Assembly (NCBI GenBank): GCA_016703025.1 | Contig: JADJCV010000004.1 | Coordinates: 682,001-746,000, forward strand | DNA length: 64,000 bases | Source of the DNA: Candidatus Avedoeria danica | GTDB lineage: Bacteria > Chloroflexota > Anaerolineae > Epilineales > Epilineaceae | Direction: 5' to 3' | In this document: one piece after another, positions 29,722 to 39,201 of the stretch | How positions within the stretch are numbered: the stretch's first letter is position 1 | How the letters are laid out: each line of letters starts with the position of its first letter | Translations under genes and position numbers: made by a program | The notes under the pieces: model-generated | What the model saw: the letters and a program-made list of their open reading frames with translations, nothing else | The model's database searches: none | What the model was told of the DNA's origin: nothing

Positions 29722-30867
29722 ATGGACCTCTTCGAATACCAAGCCAAGCGTCTGTTCGGCGCCCACGGCATCCCGGTGAAGCTGGGCGAGGTCGCCCGCA
29801 CGCCGGACGAAGCGCGCGCCGCGGCCGAGCGGATCGGCTGCCCGGTCGTCGTCAAGGCCCAGGTCCTGACGGGCGGCCGCGGCAAGGCCGGCGGCGTGAA
29901 GCTCGCCGCCACCCCGGACGAGGCGGCCGAGAAGGCGCGCGCGATCCTCGGGCTCGACATCAAGGGCCACACCGTCAAGCTCGTCCTCGTCGACCCGGCG
30001 GTCGACATCGCCACCGAGATCTATGTCGCCATCACGTTGGACCGCGCCGCTCGCCGCGCGCTGATCATGGCCAGCGCCGAGGGCGGCATGGATATCGAAC
30101 AGGTGGCGGTCGAGAAGCCCGAGGCGATCGTCCGCGTCCATATCGACCCGGCCGTCGGGCTGCAGCCGTACCAGCTGCGCCAGCTCGCGTTCGGCATCGG
30201 TCTGCCCGCGGCGCATCATGCCGCCTTCGCCGACCTCGTCACGCGCCTGCACGCCGTCTTCGAGGCCGCCGACGCGACGCTGGCCGAGGTGAACCCGCTG
30301 ATCCTGACGACCGCCGGCGAGATGCTGGCCCTCGACGGCAAAGTGACCGTCGACGCGAGCGCGCTGTACCGCCAGAGCGCGCTGGCGGCCGATCGCTACG
30401 ACGGCGACCTGACGGACGCCGAGCGCGCCGCCCGCGACGCCGGGCTGAACTACGTCGACCTCGACGGTTCGATCGGCTGCCTCGTGAACGGCGCCGGGCT
30501 GGCGATGGCCTCGATGGATGTGATCAAGCTCTTCGGCGGCGAGCCGGCGAACTTCCTGGACATCGGCGGCGGGGCCCAGGCGGACAAGGTCGAGAAAGCC
30601 CTGCGGATCATCCTGGCGGACGCGCGCGTGAAGGCCGTCCTCATCAACATCTTCGGCGGCATCACCCGCGGCGACGAGGTCGCCCGCGGGATCGTCGCCG
30701 CGCTCGGCAACATCGCCACCGACGTCCCGTTCGTCGTCCGCATCGTCGGCACGAACGCCGAGGCGGCGCAGACGATCCTGGCCGACGCCAAGCTCCACTC
30801 CGGGGCCACACTCGCCGAAGCGGCGCAGAAGGCCGTCCAGCTGGCGGCCGAACGGGGGGCAGCATGA
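29722..30867 (+). CDS. sucC: Succinyl-CoA synthetase (ADP/GDP-forming), beta subunit
   Basis: 381 residues, usual length. ATG 29722 after GAGGGA. The ATP-grasp domain begins MDLFEYQAKRLFGAHGIPV with VVVKAQVLTGGRGKAGGV as the glycine-rich nucleotide loop and EVNPLILT. The C-terminal CoA-ligase half has GSIGCLVNGAGLAMASMDVI, DIGGGA and INIFGGITRGDEVA. It makes succinate and NTP from succinyl-CoA in the citric acid cycle as an alpha/beta complex with SucD, whose ATG overlaps its stop. Confidence 0.97.
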   Translation: MDLFEYQAKRLFGAHGIPVKLGEVARTPDEARAAAERIGCPVVVKAQVLTGGRGKAGGVKLAATPDEAAEKARAILGLDIKGHTVKLVLVDPAVDIATEIYVAITLDRAARRALIMASAEGGMDIEQVAVEKPEAIVRVHIDPAVGLQPYQLRQLAFGIGLPAAHHAAFADLVTRLHAVFEAADATLAEVNPLILTTAGEMLALDGKVTVDASALYRQSALAADRYDGDLTDAERAARDAGLNYVDLDGSIGCLVNGAGLAMASMDVIKLFGGEPANFLDIGGGAQADKVEKALRIILADARVKAVLINIFGGITRGDEVARGIVAALGNIATDVPFVVRIVGTNAEAAQTILADAKLHSGATLAEAAQKAVQLAAERGAA

Positions 30868-31748
30868 GCATCTACGTCGACGCGTCGTCACGCGTCCTGG
30901 TCCAAGGGATCACCGGCCGCGAGGGCGCCTTCCACACCGGTCACATGGTGACGAGCGGCACGAACGTCGTCGCCGGCGTCACGCCCGGCAAGGGCGGGCA
31001 GGTGCTGGAGGGCGATCTGGCCGGCGTGCCGGTCTTCAACACCGTCCGCGATGCCGTCAAGGCCACCGGCGCGAACGTCAGCTGCATCTTCGTCCCGGCC
31101 AAGTTCGCCGCGGACGCCGTGCTCGAGGCGGCCGACGCCGGGATCGGGGTGATCGTCACGATCACCGAGGGCGTGCCGGTCCACGACATGATCCGCGTCA
31201 CGAACTCCGTGCGCAGCCGCGGGATCACGATGATCGGCCCGAACTGCCCCGGCATGATCACGCCCGGCGGCGCGAAGGTCGGGATCATCCCGGCCAACAT
31301 CTGCACGCCGGGACCGGTCGGCGTCGTCAGCCGTTCCGGCACGCTGACCTACGAGGTGCTCCATGCGCTGACGAGCCGCGGCATCGGCCAGACGACGGCC
31401 GTCGGCATCGGCGGCGATCCCGTGCAGGGCACGAAGTTCGTCGACGTCCTGGCCCACTTCCAGGCGGATCCGGCGACGGAGCTGATCGTCATGATCGGCG
31501 AGATCGGCGGCACGGACGAGGAAGCGGCTGCGGCGTATGTGGCCGCGAACGTCACGAAGCCCGTCGTCGGCTTCATCGCCGGCCAGACCGCCCCGCCCGG
31601 CAAGACGATGGGCCATGCCGGGGCGATCATCTCCGGCGGCAAGGGCACCGCGGCCGAGAAGATCCGGGCGCTGCAGGCCGCCGGGATCGCCGTGGCGCGC
31701 CATCCGGATGAGATCGCGGAGATCGTCGCGGGCCAACTGGGGCGATAA
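30864..31748 (+). CDS. sucD: Succinyl-CoA synthetase, alpha subunit
   Basis: 294 residues, ATG 30864 in ATGA overlap with sucC. CoA-binding Rossmann domain (VLVQGITGREGAFHTGHMV), IGPNCPGMITPG, and the phosphohistidine loop GHAGAIISGGKGTA with the catalytic His. EIGGTDEEAAAAY is the usual motif for the alpha-beta contact. Complete and normal in length. Confidence 0.97.
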   Translation: MSIYVDASSRVLVQGITGREGAFHTGHMVTSGTNVVAGVTPGKGGQVLEGDLAGVPVFNTVRDAVKATGANVSCIFVPAKFAADAVLEAADAGIGVIVTITEGVPVHDMIRVTNSVRSRGITMIGPNCPGMITPGGAKVGIIPANICTPGPVGVVSRSGTLTYEVLHALTSRGIGQTTAVGIGGDPVQGTKFVDVLAHFQADPATELIVMIGEIGGTDEEAAAAYVAANVTKPVVGFIAGQTAPPGKTMGHAGAIISGGKGTAAEKIRALQAAGIAVARHPDEIAEIVAGQLGR

Positions 31749-31757
31749 TCCACGCCG

Positions 31758-33308
31758 ATGGCCCTTCGTGAACCGGTCACGCCCCTCGCCGCCGCCCGCG
31801 CCGTCCTCGCCGCGCGCAGCGTGCCCGGCTGGCTGGTCGGCGGTGCCGTGCGGGACGCGCTGCTCGGGCGGCCACTGAACGACGTCGACATCGTCGTGCC
31901 CGTCGACGCCGTCGGGCTCGCCCGCGCGATCGCCCGCGCCGCCGGCGGCGCGTTCGTCCCGCTCGCACCCGACCGCGGCATCGCGCGCGTCGTCTGGCCG
32001 CGTTCGGGCGCTGCGGGCGATGGGGACGCCGGCGCCCAGGACGCGATCCTCGACGTGACGGACTTCGTCGGCGGCACGTTGGCGACCGACCTCGCGGCGC
32101 GCGACTTCACGATCAATGCGCTGGCCGTGCCGCTCGATGACGCGCACGACGACGACGCGCCAGGCGCCGCCGTCGATCGAGCCATCCTCCGCACCCGTAC
32201 GATCGACCTCGCCGGCGGCCTCGCCGACCTCGACGCGCGGATCGTCCGCATGGTCAGCGCCGCGGCGCTCGACGCCGACCCGATCCGCCTGCTGCGCGGC
32301 CCGCGCGTCGCCGCCGAGCTCGGCTTCACACTCGACGACGGGACGGCCGCCGCCATCACGACGCGCGCCGGCCTGCTCGACCGCCCGGCGCGCGAGCGCG
32401 TGCGCGACGAGCTGATGCGGCTGCTGGCCGTCGACGCCGCCGCCGAGTGGATCGCGCGGCTCGAGTCGCTCGGCCTGCTGGCCGTCGTCCTGCCCGAGGT
32501 CGCGGCGTGCCGCGCCGCCGGCACGCCCGGCGCCGACGTCCTCGATCACTCCCTGTCCGTGCTCGACGTCGCGTGCCGCATGACCCGGCGCGCTGCAACG
32601 GCCGCTGCGGACGATCCGGCAGGCGGCGCGCCGTCCGACCTGCCGCCGGAGATCGACCGCCTCATCGACCGCCGCCGCGACGTGTTCGCCGCGCACTTCG
32701 GCCGACGCGTCGGCGGCCGGCCGTGGGCCGTGTGGTGGCGGCTCGCCGCGCTCCTCCACGACATCGGCAAGCCCGCAGCCGCACGCTGGGACGACGCCGC
32801 CGGCCGCTGGCGCTACCGCGGCCACGACGAGGCCGGCGCCGCGATGGCGCTCGAGCTCGTGCAGCGCCTGCGCCTCGGCCAGGACGAGGCCCGGCGCGTC
32901 GTCGCCGTCGTGCGCCACCACCTGCGCCCGCTGGCGCTGGCCGATGTCCCGCTGAGCCGCCGGGCGACCTATCGCTTCTACCAAGCCTCCGGCGACGCCG
33001 GCGTCGACACGGCGCTGCACGCCTTGGCCGATCGCGCCGCCAAGGGCGAGCCCGGACACGCCGACCTGGCGCGCGTCTCCGAGACCGTTGCGGCGCTGCT
33101 GGACGCCTGGTACGACGCCCCGGACGTCGCCGTGGCCCCGCCGCCCTTGCTCACCGGCGACGACGTGATGGCGGAGTTCCGCCTGCCGCCCGGTCCGCGT
33201 CTTGGCGCGCTGCTGGCTGGGCTGCGCGAAGCCCAGGCGGCAGGGGACGTCGGGACGGTCGAGGCGGCGCGGGCGTGGGTGGAGCGGGCGCTGGGGGCGG
33301 AGCGGTAG
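31758..33308 (+). CDS. tRNA nucleotidyltransferase / poly(A) polymerase family with HD domain
   Basis: 516 residues, 9 nt after sucD. Class II nucleotidyltransferase head: WLVGGAVRDALLGRPLNDVD (25-44) with metal-binding D42 and D44, then DFTINALAVPL and the RxxRA-like LDADPIRLLRGPRVAAELGF. An HD hydrolase domain follows with LLHDIGKP (H334, D335). CCA-adding enzymes of this shape repair or build the tRNA 3' end. Some relatives are poly(A) polymerases, so the exact substrate is not certain. Several Asp/Ala-rich insertions lengthen it beyond the usual 400-450 residues. Confidence 0.88.
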   Translation: MALREPVTPLAAARAVLAARSVPGWLVGGAVRDALLGRPLNDVDIVVPVDAVGLARAIARAAGGAFVPLAPDRGIARVVWPRSGAAGDGDAGAQDAILDVTDFVGGTLATDLAARDFTINALAVPLDDAHDDDAPGAAVDRAILRTRTIDLAGGLADLDARIVRMVSAAALDADPIRLLRGPRVAAELGFTLDDGTAAAITTRAGLLDRPARERVRDELMRLLAVDAAAEWIARLESLGLLAVVLPEVAACRAAGTPGADVLDHSLSVLDVACRMTRRAATAAADDPAGGAPSDLPPEIDRLIDRRRDVFAAHFGRRVGGRPWAVWWRLAALLHDIGKPAAARWDDAAGRWRYRGHDEAGAAMALELVQRLRLGQDEARRVVAVVRHHLRPLALADVPLSRRATYRFYQASGDAGVDTALHALADRAAKGEPGHADLARVSETVAALLDAWYDAPDVAVAPPPLLTGDDVMAEFRLPPGPRLGALLAGLREAQAAGDVGTVEAARAWVERALGAER

Positions 33309-33340
33309 CGGGCCTGCCTTGCGCCGACGCCGCCTTCCCA

Positions 33341-34177
33341 TCAACCCACGATCACCCGCCTCCGCGCCACCACCACCAGCGTCATGCCCTTGCCCATGCC
33401 CCGAAACCAGTGATCCACCCGCAACAGCCACGGCATCAAGGCGGTGTATGCCCGATACGCCGGACTGTTCCCGATCGCACCGAACGTGTGGGCGCGACCG
33501 CTTCGCGACAAGGCCCGGTCATAGGTCCGCATGACGATCCGCTGGAACGGGAACCCTTCGGTGCCGATCTCGAGCACGTCGAAGTCCCACAGCAGCGCCC
33601 GCAGCTCGGCGGCGGTGAAGCGCGTCACGTGGCCGGCGTACGTGTCCATGGCGGTCCACAGCCGGCGGTCGTGGGGCGTCGTCAGAATGAGGATCCCGCC
33701 GGGGCGCAAGACATGCCGGGCATAGTCGACGACCCGCTCGGGCGCCGTGACGTGCTCGATGACCTCCGAGCACACTGCCACCGGGAAGCGGTCGATCCAC
33801 TCGGACGGCGGATCGGCCGTCGCGTCGCCGACGACGAACTTCGTCCGGGTCGCACGCCCGCGCGCGTCCGCCGTCGCCGCCGCCAGCGCCACTGCCCGCG
33901 CCGACGGATCGACGCCGACGACGGCGTAGCCCGCCTCGGCCAGCGCGAGGGACGTCCGGCCGACCCCGCAGCCGATGTCGATCGCCGCTCCGTCGAAGTC
34001 GCGGGCGGACGGCCCGCCGACGGCCGCGGGCGGCGAACCCGGCGGCGGCGCATGACGGCGGGCCGCGGCGACGATCGTGCGCGTCAGGTGGCGCAGCAGC
34101 GGGTCGCGGTGCTGGCTGTCGAGCAGGCTGTCCGTCGGGGCGTCGTAGATCTCCATGTGGCCGGCGCCGTCGGTCAT
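33341..34177 (-). CDS. Class I SAM-dependent methyltransferase in the pdx operon
   Basis: 278 residues. ATG 34177 overlaps the pdxT stop (ATGA). SAM motif I AIDIGCGVGRTSLAL, then AVVGVDPSARAV, CSEVIEHVTAPERV and LRPGGILILTTPH. The C-terminal region (RYT ending in TLVVVARRRV) has a hydrophobic stretch. Translational coupling with PdxT is clear but no vitamin B6 role is known for such a protein; the substrate is unknown. Convergent with the nucleotidyltransferase, 32 nt apart. Confidence 0.88.
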   Translation of the reverse strand: MTDGAGHMEIYDAPTDSLLDSQHRDPLLRHLTRTIVAAARRHAPPPGSPPAAVGGPSARDFDGAAIDIGCGVGRTSLALAEAGYAVVGVDPSARAVALAAATADARGRATRTKFVVGDATADPPSEWIDRFPVAVCSEVIEHVTAPERVVDYARHVLRPGGILILTTPHDRRLWTAMDTYAGHVTRFTAAELRALLWDFDVLEIGTEGFPFQRIVMRTYDRALSRSGRAHTFGAIGNSPAYRAYTALMPWLLRVDHWFRGMGKGMTLVVVARRRVIVG

Positions 34178-34815
34178 GCGTGCACCGCCGAACGCGCCGC
34201 GTCGATCCCGACGCGGCACAGATCGACGAACCACCGGTGCAGCCGGTCGTCGCCCGTCAGCTCCGGATGGAACGCCGTCGCCAGCAGCCGGCCCTGGCGT
34301 ACCGCCACGATCCGGCCGTCGTCCAGCGTGGCGAGGACGTCGACGCCTGGGCCGGCGGCGGAGATCGCCGGGGCGCGGATGAAGACGGCGCGGAACGGGC
34401 CGCCTGCGAGGCCGGCGATCGTGATGTCGGTCTCGAACGAAAAGACCTGCGGCCCGAAGGCGTTGCGCTCGACCGTGACATCGAGCGCGCCGATGAGCGG
34501 CTGCGCGTGGCCGGCGTCGCGCGCCAACAGGATCAGCCCGGCGCACGTGCCCCACACCGCTCCGCCCTGGTCGACATAACGTCGCAAGGCGTCCAGCACG
34601 CCGTCCTCGCGCGCGATCAGGCCGATCGCCGTCGACTCGCCGCCGGGCAGGACGATCCCGTCAAGGCCGTCGATCTCGGCCGCGCGGCGCACCGGCACGG
34701 CCTCGGCACCGCAGCGCGACAGGGCAGCGAGGTGCTCGGCGACGTCGCCTTGGATGGCCAGCACGCCGATGCGGGGTTGGGCGGGGTGCGCCGGCGGCGA
34801 TCCCACCGCGCTCAC
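34174..34815 (-). CDS. pdxT: PLP synthase glutaminase subunit
   Basis: 213 residues from GTG 34815, which overlaps the pdxS stop (GTGA); GTG 34806 is an alternative. Class I amidotransferase: IGVLAIQGDVAEHLAAL, LPGGESTAIG, oxyanion/nucleophile loop GTCAGLILLA (Cys), and FHPELTGDDRLH with the catalytic His and Glu. It supplies ammonia from glutamine to PdxS for pyridoxal 5'-phosphate synthesis. Confidence 0.96.
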   Translation of the reverse strand: MSAVGSPPAHPAQPRIGVLAIQGDVAEHLAALSRCGAEAVPVRRAAEIDGLDGIVLPGGESTAIGLIAREDGVLDALRRYVDQGGAVWGTCAGLILLARDAGHAQPLIGALDVTVERNAFGPQVFSFETDITIAGLAGGPFRAVFIRAPAISAAGPGVDVLATLDDGRIVAVRQGRLLATAFHPELTGDDRLHRWFVDLCRVGIDAARSAVHA

Positions 34816-35699
34816 CAGCCGCGCGTCGCCAGGCGATCCGCTTCGGCGATCATCGTCGCCTGCTGGCCGCGCATCGGCGCGCCGATGCCGCGGCTGACCT
34901 CCGCGAGGACGGCCGGATCGCCGTAATGGGCGGTGGCCCGGACGATGGCGGCGGCGGCGCGGTCCGGATGCTCGCTCTTGAAGATCCCCGAGCCGACGAA
35001 CACGCCGTCGACGCCGAGCTGCATCATGAGCGCCGCGTCCGCCGGCGTGGCGATGCCGCCGGCCGCGAAGTTCACGACCGGCAGATGACCGGTCTCGGCG
35101 ACGACGCGCAACAGATCGATCGGCGCCCCGAGGTCCTTGGCGGCGGCCACGAGCTGCTCGCCGCCGAGCGTCGTCAGCCGCCGCATCTCGCCGATGACGG
35201 ACCGGGCGTGGCGCACCGCCTCCACGATGTCGCCCGTGCCGGCCTCGCCCTTCGTGCGGATCATCGCCGCGCCCTCGCTGACGCGGCGCAGCGCCTCGCC
35301 CAGGTTGCGGCAGCCGCACACGAACGGCACCGTGAAGCCGTGCTTGTCGATGTGGTGCGCGTCGTCGGCCGGGGTGAGCACCTCGCTCTCGTCGATGTAG
35401 TCGACCCCGAGCTGCTGGAGGATCTGCGCCTCCACGAAGTGGCCGATCCGGGCCTTGGCCATGACCGGGATCGTCACCGTCCGGATGATCTCCTCGATCT
35501 TCTCGATGGCCGCCATGCGCGCCACCCCGCCCTCGGCGCGGATGTCCGACGGCACCCGCTCCAGCGCCATCACCGCCACCGCGCCGGCGTCCTCGGCAAT
35601 CCGGGCCTGCTCCGCCGTCGTCACGTCCATGATGACGCCGCCCTTGAGCATCTGCGCCATGCCGCTCTTGACCCGCCATGTACCGGTCTCTCGTTCCAC
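34812..35699 (-). CDS. pdxS: Pyridoxal 5'-phosphate synthase lyase subunit
   Basis: 295 residues, the normal size. The start GTG 35699 is set by a very good ribosome site (AGGAGG, 7 nt spacing). (beta/alpha)8 barrel with LKGGVIMDV, VMALERVPSDIRAEGGVARM, the catalytic Lys in VMAKARIGHF, MIRTKGEAGTGD, NFAAGGIATPAD and DGVFVGSGIF. It condenses ribose 5-phosphate, glyceraldehyde 3-phosphate and ammonia to PLP. First gene of pdxS-pdxT-methyltransferase. Confidence 0.97.
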   Translation of the reverse strand: MERETGTWRVKSGMAQMLKGGVIMDVTTAEQARIAEDAGAVAVMALERVPSDIRAEGGVARMAAIEKIEEIIRTVTIPVMAKARIGHFVEAQILQQLGVDYIDESEVLTPADDAHHIDKHGFTVPFVCGCRNLGEALRRVSEGAAMIRTKGEAGTGDIVEAVRHARSVIGEMRRLTTLGGEQLVAAAKDLGAPIDLLRVVAETGHLPVVNFAAGGIATPADAALMMQLGVDGVFVGSGIFKSEHPDRAAAAIVRATAHYGDPAVLAEVSRGIGAPMRGQQATMIAEADRLATRGW

Positions 35700-36003
35700 C
35701 CGACCACCTCCTGGCGGCTGCACCGCATCTGGCATCGCACGCGCCGCGCCCTCATTCCACCGCCGCTTCCGCTGCCGGGCGGCCGGATCGGGCGCCCAAA
35801 GTGTGCCATGGCCGCGCGCCGTCCCCCAAGCCGACGGCGCAAAGGCTTGACCCACGCCCGACGGGCTACTTATAATCGCCCGCCGCAGGGGCGCCGAACC
35901 GCTTTCGAATCGGCGTCCGAATCCTCACGGGTGCCCGACGCCGTCCGGTCGATCGTGCCGGTCCGCTTCATGCCCCATCCGACGTCCGTGCCGAGGTGCC
36001 TTC
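35700..36003. other. Divergent region between pdxS and secD
   Basis: About 300 nt. It carries the strong secD promoter (35847-35876) and the ribosome site of pdxS. A weak minus-strand pair (TTGGGG, 18 nt, CACACT around 35830-35800) is the only candidate for pdxS. Nothing else recognised. Confidence 0.45.
35847..35876 (+). promoter_or_regulatory. Strong sigma-A promoter for secD
   Basis: TTGACC (35847-35852), 18-nt spacer, perfect TATAAT (35871-35876), leader about 120 nt. Confidence 0.82.
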
Positions 36004-37800
36004 ATGCGCGAGCGAACGCTCATCTGGTCGGTGGTGATCTTCATGCTGGCCACGATTGCGGTGGTCGCCAACCTCGACCTCGTCGTGGCCGGCTACGCGC
36101 ATCCTCCGGCGCTGCTGCGACTCCTGCAGCCCCATCTCGAGCCTGCCCGCCGCTCGCTGCGCCTGCGCGAGGGCCTGGACTTGAAGGGCGGCCTGCAAGT
36201 GCTCCTCCAGGCGGAGCAGCAGGCGGCGGTCCCGGTGACGCCCGAACTGCTCGAGCGCGCGAAGGCCATCATCGAGAACCGCGTGAACGGCCTCGGCGTG
36301 ACCGAGCCCGTCGTTCAGACGCAGGGCGTGGACAAGATCGTCGTCGAGCTGCCGGGCGTCAGCGATCCGGATCAGGCGATCCAGACCATCGGCAAGACGG
36401 CGCTCCTCGAGTTCATCTACAGCGGCACCGAGGCCCTCGCGCCCTCCACGATCGTCGAGACGACGAACCCGTTGACGATCGACCTCCTGCCGGAAGGCTA
36501 CCAGGAGCCGTACCTCGGCAACCCGGACAACCCGGCGCGCGACTTCCCGGAGTCGTGGGTGAAGCCCGACGACATCGTGATCCCCGGCCGGGGCGTCAAC
36601 CCGACGCGCCTGGCGCCGACGGCCGACGCGAACGCCACGGCGGCGAGCGCTGCAACGCCGATCACCGGGACGTCGCCGACGACGACCACGGCATCGACGG
36701 ATGAAGTGACGGCCACGGACGCACTGACGGCCACCGAGGGCCTGACGGCCACCGACGGAACCACGGCGACGACCGGCACGACCGCGACGCTTCCGACGAC
36801 GTCGACCGCGGCCGCCGACGCCACCGCGCCGGTCACCGCCACGGACGCCGTGACCGCCACCGAGCCGATCTCGACCGGCATCATCGCCGAGGACGAGACG
36901 CTCTACCCGACCGTACTGACCGGCGACGAGCTCGCATCGGCGTCCGTGACGCTCGACGAGAACCTGCAGTACGCCGTCTCGTTCCAGGTGAAGGCCAGCG
37001 CCGCGGCGCGGATGCAGCGCTTCACGTCGCAGCACCTCCAGAAGATCATGCCGATCATCCTCGACAACGCCGTGATCAGCTCGCCCACCCTGCAGGGCGC
37101 GATCGGTGCGGAGGGCCAGATCACGGGCCAGTTCACGAAGGCCGATGCTGAGTCGCTGGCGGCCCAGATCAACTCCGGGTCGCTGCCGCTCAAGCTGAAC
37201 GTCGTCGGCCAGACCGCCATCGGCCCGACGCTCGGCAGCTCGGCGATCTCGTCGGCGGTGAACGGCGGCGTGCTCGGGCTGCTCGTCGTCATGCTCTTCA
37301 TGCTCCTGTACTATCGGGTGCCGGGCATCGTCGCCAACGTTGCGCTCCTGCTGTACACCCTGTTCTCGCTGACGATCTTCCGGATGCTGCCCGTCACGCT
37401 CACGCTGGCCGGCATCGCCGGCTTCGTGCTCTCGATCGGCATGGCCGTCGACGCGAACATCCTGATCTTCGAACGGATGAAAGAGGAGCTGCGGGCAGGC
37501 CGACGGATCGCCAAGGCGATGGAGAGCGGCTTCGAGCGCGCCTGGCCGAGCATCCGCGACTCGAACGCGAGCACGCTCATCACGTGCGTCATCCTCTTCT
37601 GGTTCGGCAACCAGTTCGGCGCGAGCATCGTCAAGGGCTTCGCCGTGACGCTGGCGCTCGGCGTGCTGACGTCCATGTTCACGGCCATCATCGTCACCCG
37701 CCTCCTGCTGAAGGCCTCCCACCGCCTCGGCCTGCACGAGGGCGACGACGGTGCCGGCGTCCTGGAAAGCAGCCGCCTGCGGGCGATGTTCGGCATCTAG
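36004..37800 (+). CDS. secD: Protein translocase subunit SecD with Thr-rich insertion
   Basis: 598 residues; GAGG 7 nt before ATG 36004. First membrane helix at about 8-28, GLDLKGG at 57-63, the P1 region IENRVNGLGVTEPVVQTQG and VELPGV. Then, unusually, about 90 Thr/Ala-rich residues (roughly 201-292; TATDALTATEGLTATDGTTA). The P1 head resumes (LQYAVSFQVKASAA, ISSPTLQGAIG) and five C-terminal helices follow with GMAVDANILIFERMKEELRAG. It uses the proton gradient to pull preproteins out of SecYEG together with SecF. The insertion lies in the large extracytoplasmic domain. Confidence 0.95.
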   Translation: MRERTLIWSVVIFMLATIAVVANLDLVVAGYAHPPALLRLLQPHLEPARRSLRLREGLDLKGGLQVLLQAEQQAAVPVTPELLERAKAIIENRVNGLGVTEPVVQTQGVDKIVVELPGVSDPDQAIQTIGKTALLEFIYSGTEALAPSTIVETTNPLTIDLLPEGYQEPYLGNPDNPARDFPESWVKPDDIVIPGRGVNPTRLAPTADANATAASAATPITGTSPTTTTASTDEVTATDALTATEGLTATDGTTATTGTTATLPTTSTAAADATAPVTATDAVTATEPISTGIIAEDETLYPTVLTGDELASASVTLDENLQYAVSFQVKASAAARMQRFTSQHLQKIMPIILDNAVISSPTLQGAIGAEGQITGQFTKADAESLAAQINSGSLPLKLNVVGQTAIGPTLGSSAISSAVNGGVLGLLVVMLFMLLYYRVPGIVANVALLLYTLFSLTIFRMLPVTLTLAGIAGFVLSIGMAVDANILIFERMKEELRAGRRIAKAMESGFERAWPSIRDSNASTLITCVILFWFGNQFGASIVKGFAVTLALGVLTSMFTAIIVTRLLLKASHRLGLHEGDDGAGVLESSRLRAMFGI

Positions 37801-37801
37801 G

Positions 37802-38242
37802 ATGCAACACGTCAAGGTCGACGATTGGATGACCCGCGACCCGCGCACGTGCACGCCTGACGCCAGCGTCGCGGCGGCGCGGGCGCGGATGGAGCGGGAC
37901 GACGTGAACAGCCTGCTCGTCGTCGACGTGGACGGCAACCTGCATGGCGTCGTCACGTGGACGGACGTCCTCACGGCGTGGCCGTCGCCGTTCGACGACC
38001 TCGAGCCGGCCGAGGTGCGCGAGCTGATGGCGCGCGTCGGGGTGGCGGAGATCATGAGCCGCGACATCGCCTCGGTCGAGCCCGATGCCACGATCTCCGA
38101 GGCCGTCAACCTGATGTTCGAGCGGAAGATCAGCCTGTTGCCCGTCCTCGAAGGCGGGCGCGTCGTCGGCATCCTGACGAACGCCGACCTGCGTCAGGGC
38201 CTCGTGCGCGTCCTGTCCGAACGAGCCGGCGGCGTGGATTGA
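37802..38242 (+). CDS. Tandem CBS-domain protein
   Basis: 146 residues, beginning 1 nt after the secD stop. Two CBS domains: VDDWMTRDPRTCTPDASVAA to LHGVVTWTDVL, and VAEIMSRDIASVEPDATISE to VVGILTNADLRQGL. Such pairs bind adenosine nucleotides and regulate partner proteins. It has no effector domain of its own. Its stop overlaps the TTG start of the next ABC ATPase, which points to control of that transporter or of secD. Confidence 0.92.
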   Translation: MQHVKVDDWMTRDPRTCTPDASVAAARARMERDDVNSLLVVDVDGNLHGVVTWTDVLTAWPSPFDDLEPAEVRELMARVGVAEIMSRDIASVEPDATISEAVNLMFERKISLLPVLEGGRVVGILTNADLRQGLVRVLSERAGGVD

Positions 38243-39201
38243 GCGGCGACGTTCCGCCCGATCGCGCCGTACAGGTTTCGCATCTCGTCAAGCACTACGG
38301 CGCCAGCGTCGCCGTCGACGACCTCTCGTTCGATGTTCAGTCCGGCGAGATCTTCGGCCTGCTCGGCCCGAACGGCGCCGGCAAGACCTCGACGATCCGC
38401 ATGCTCCTCGGCCTGCTCGTGCCGACGGACGGCGAGATCGAGGTTCTCGGCGCCCGCGACGTGCGAAGCGTCCTGCCGCGCATCGGTTACCTGCCGGAGG
38501 AGCGCGGCCTGTACCGCGACGTGCGGGTCGACGACTGCCTGGTCTACCTCGCCGGCCTGAAGGGCGTGCCGCGCGCGGAGGCGCGGCGCCGGATCACGGT
38601 CGGCCTCTCGGCGCTCGACCTGCCGGGCATCGAGCGCCGCGTGATCAAGACGCTCTCGCGCGGCCAGCAGCAAAAGGTCCAGTTCCTGGCCACCGTCGTC
38701 CACCGCCCGGAGCTCCTGATCATCGACGAGCCGTTCAGCGGCCTCGATCCCGTGAACACCCGCGTGCTGCGCGACTTCCTGCTCGGCCTGCGCGCCGCCG
38801 GCACGACGATCGTCATGTGCACGCACCAGATGAACCGGATCGAGGAGCTGTGCGATCGGCTGCTCATGCTCCAAGGCGGGCGGAGCGTCCTGTACGGCGG
38901 CGTGCAGGCGATCCGCCGCGCCCACTCCGGCGACCGCGTGCGCGTCGTCCTCGCCGATGAGGCGACCGCGGCGGCACGGCTGGCCGGGCTGCCGGGCGTG
39001 GCCGAGGCCGTGCCGAGCGCGGACGGCGTCATGCTCCGCCTGGCCCCGACGACGACGCACGCGGCCCTCCTCGCGGCGCTGGCCGCGCAGCCGGAGCTGG
39101 CCGTCCAGCGCTTCGAGGTCTACCTGCCGTCGCTCGAGGAGATCTTCCTCAAGGTCGCCGGCGACGGCGATCCGACCGACGAGACGGGTGCCGTCGCGTG
39201 A
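38239..39201 (+). CDS. ABC-2 type exporter ATP-binding protein
   Basis: 320 residues from TTG 38239 (TTGA overlap with the CBS gene). Walker A GLLGPNGAGKTSTIRM, Q-loop GYLPEERGLYRDV, signature LSRGQQQKVQF (Arg in place of the second Gly of LSGGQ), Walker B LLIIDEPFSGLD and H-loop CTHQM. The C-terminal accessory domain (RVRVVLADEATAAA to EEIFLKVAGD) is as in NatA-like exporters. Forms a unit with the two permeases downstream. Confidence 0.94.
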   Translation: MSGDVPPDRAVQVSHLVKHYGASVAVDDLSFDVQSGEIFGLLGPNGAGKTSTIRMLLGLLVPTDGEIEVLGARDVRSVLPRIGYLPEERGLYRDVRVDDCLVYLAGLKGVPRAEARRRITVGLSALDLPGIERRVIKTLSRGQQQKVQFLATVVHRPELLIIDEPFSGLDPVNTRVLRDFLLGLRAAGTTIVMCTHQMNRIEELCDRLLMLQGGRSVLYGGVQAIRRAHSGDRVRVVLADEATAAARLAGLPGVAEAVPSADGVMLRLAPTTTHAALLAALAAQPELAVQRFEVYLPSLEEIFLKVAGDGDPTDETGAVA

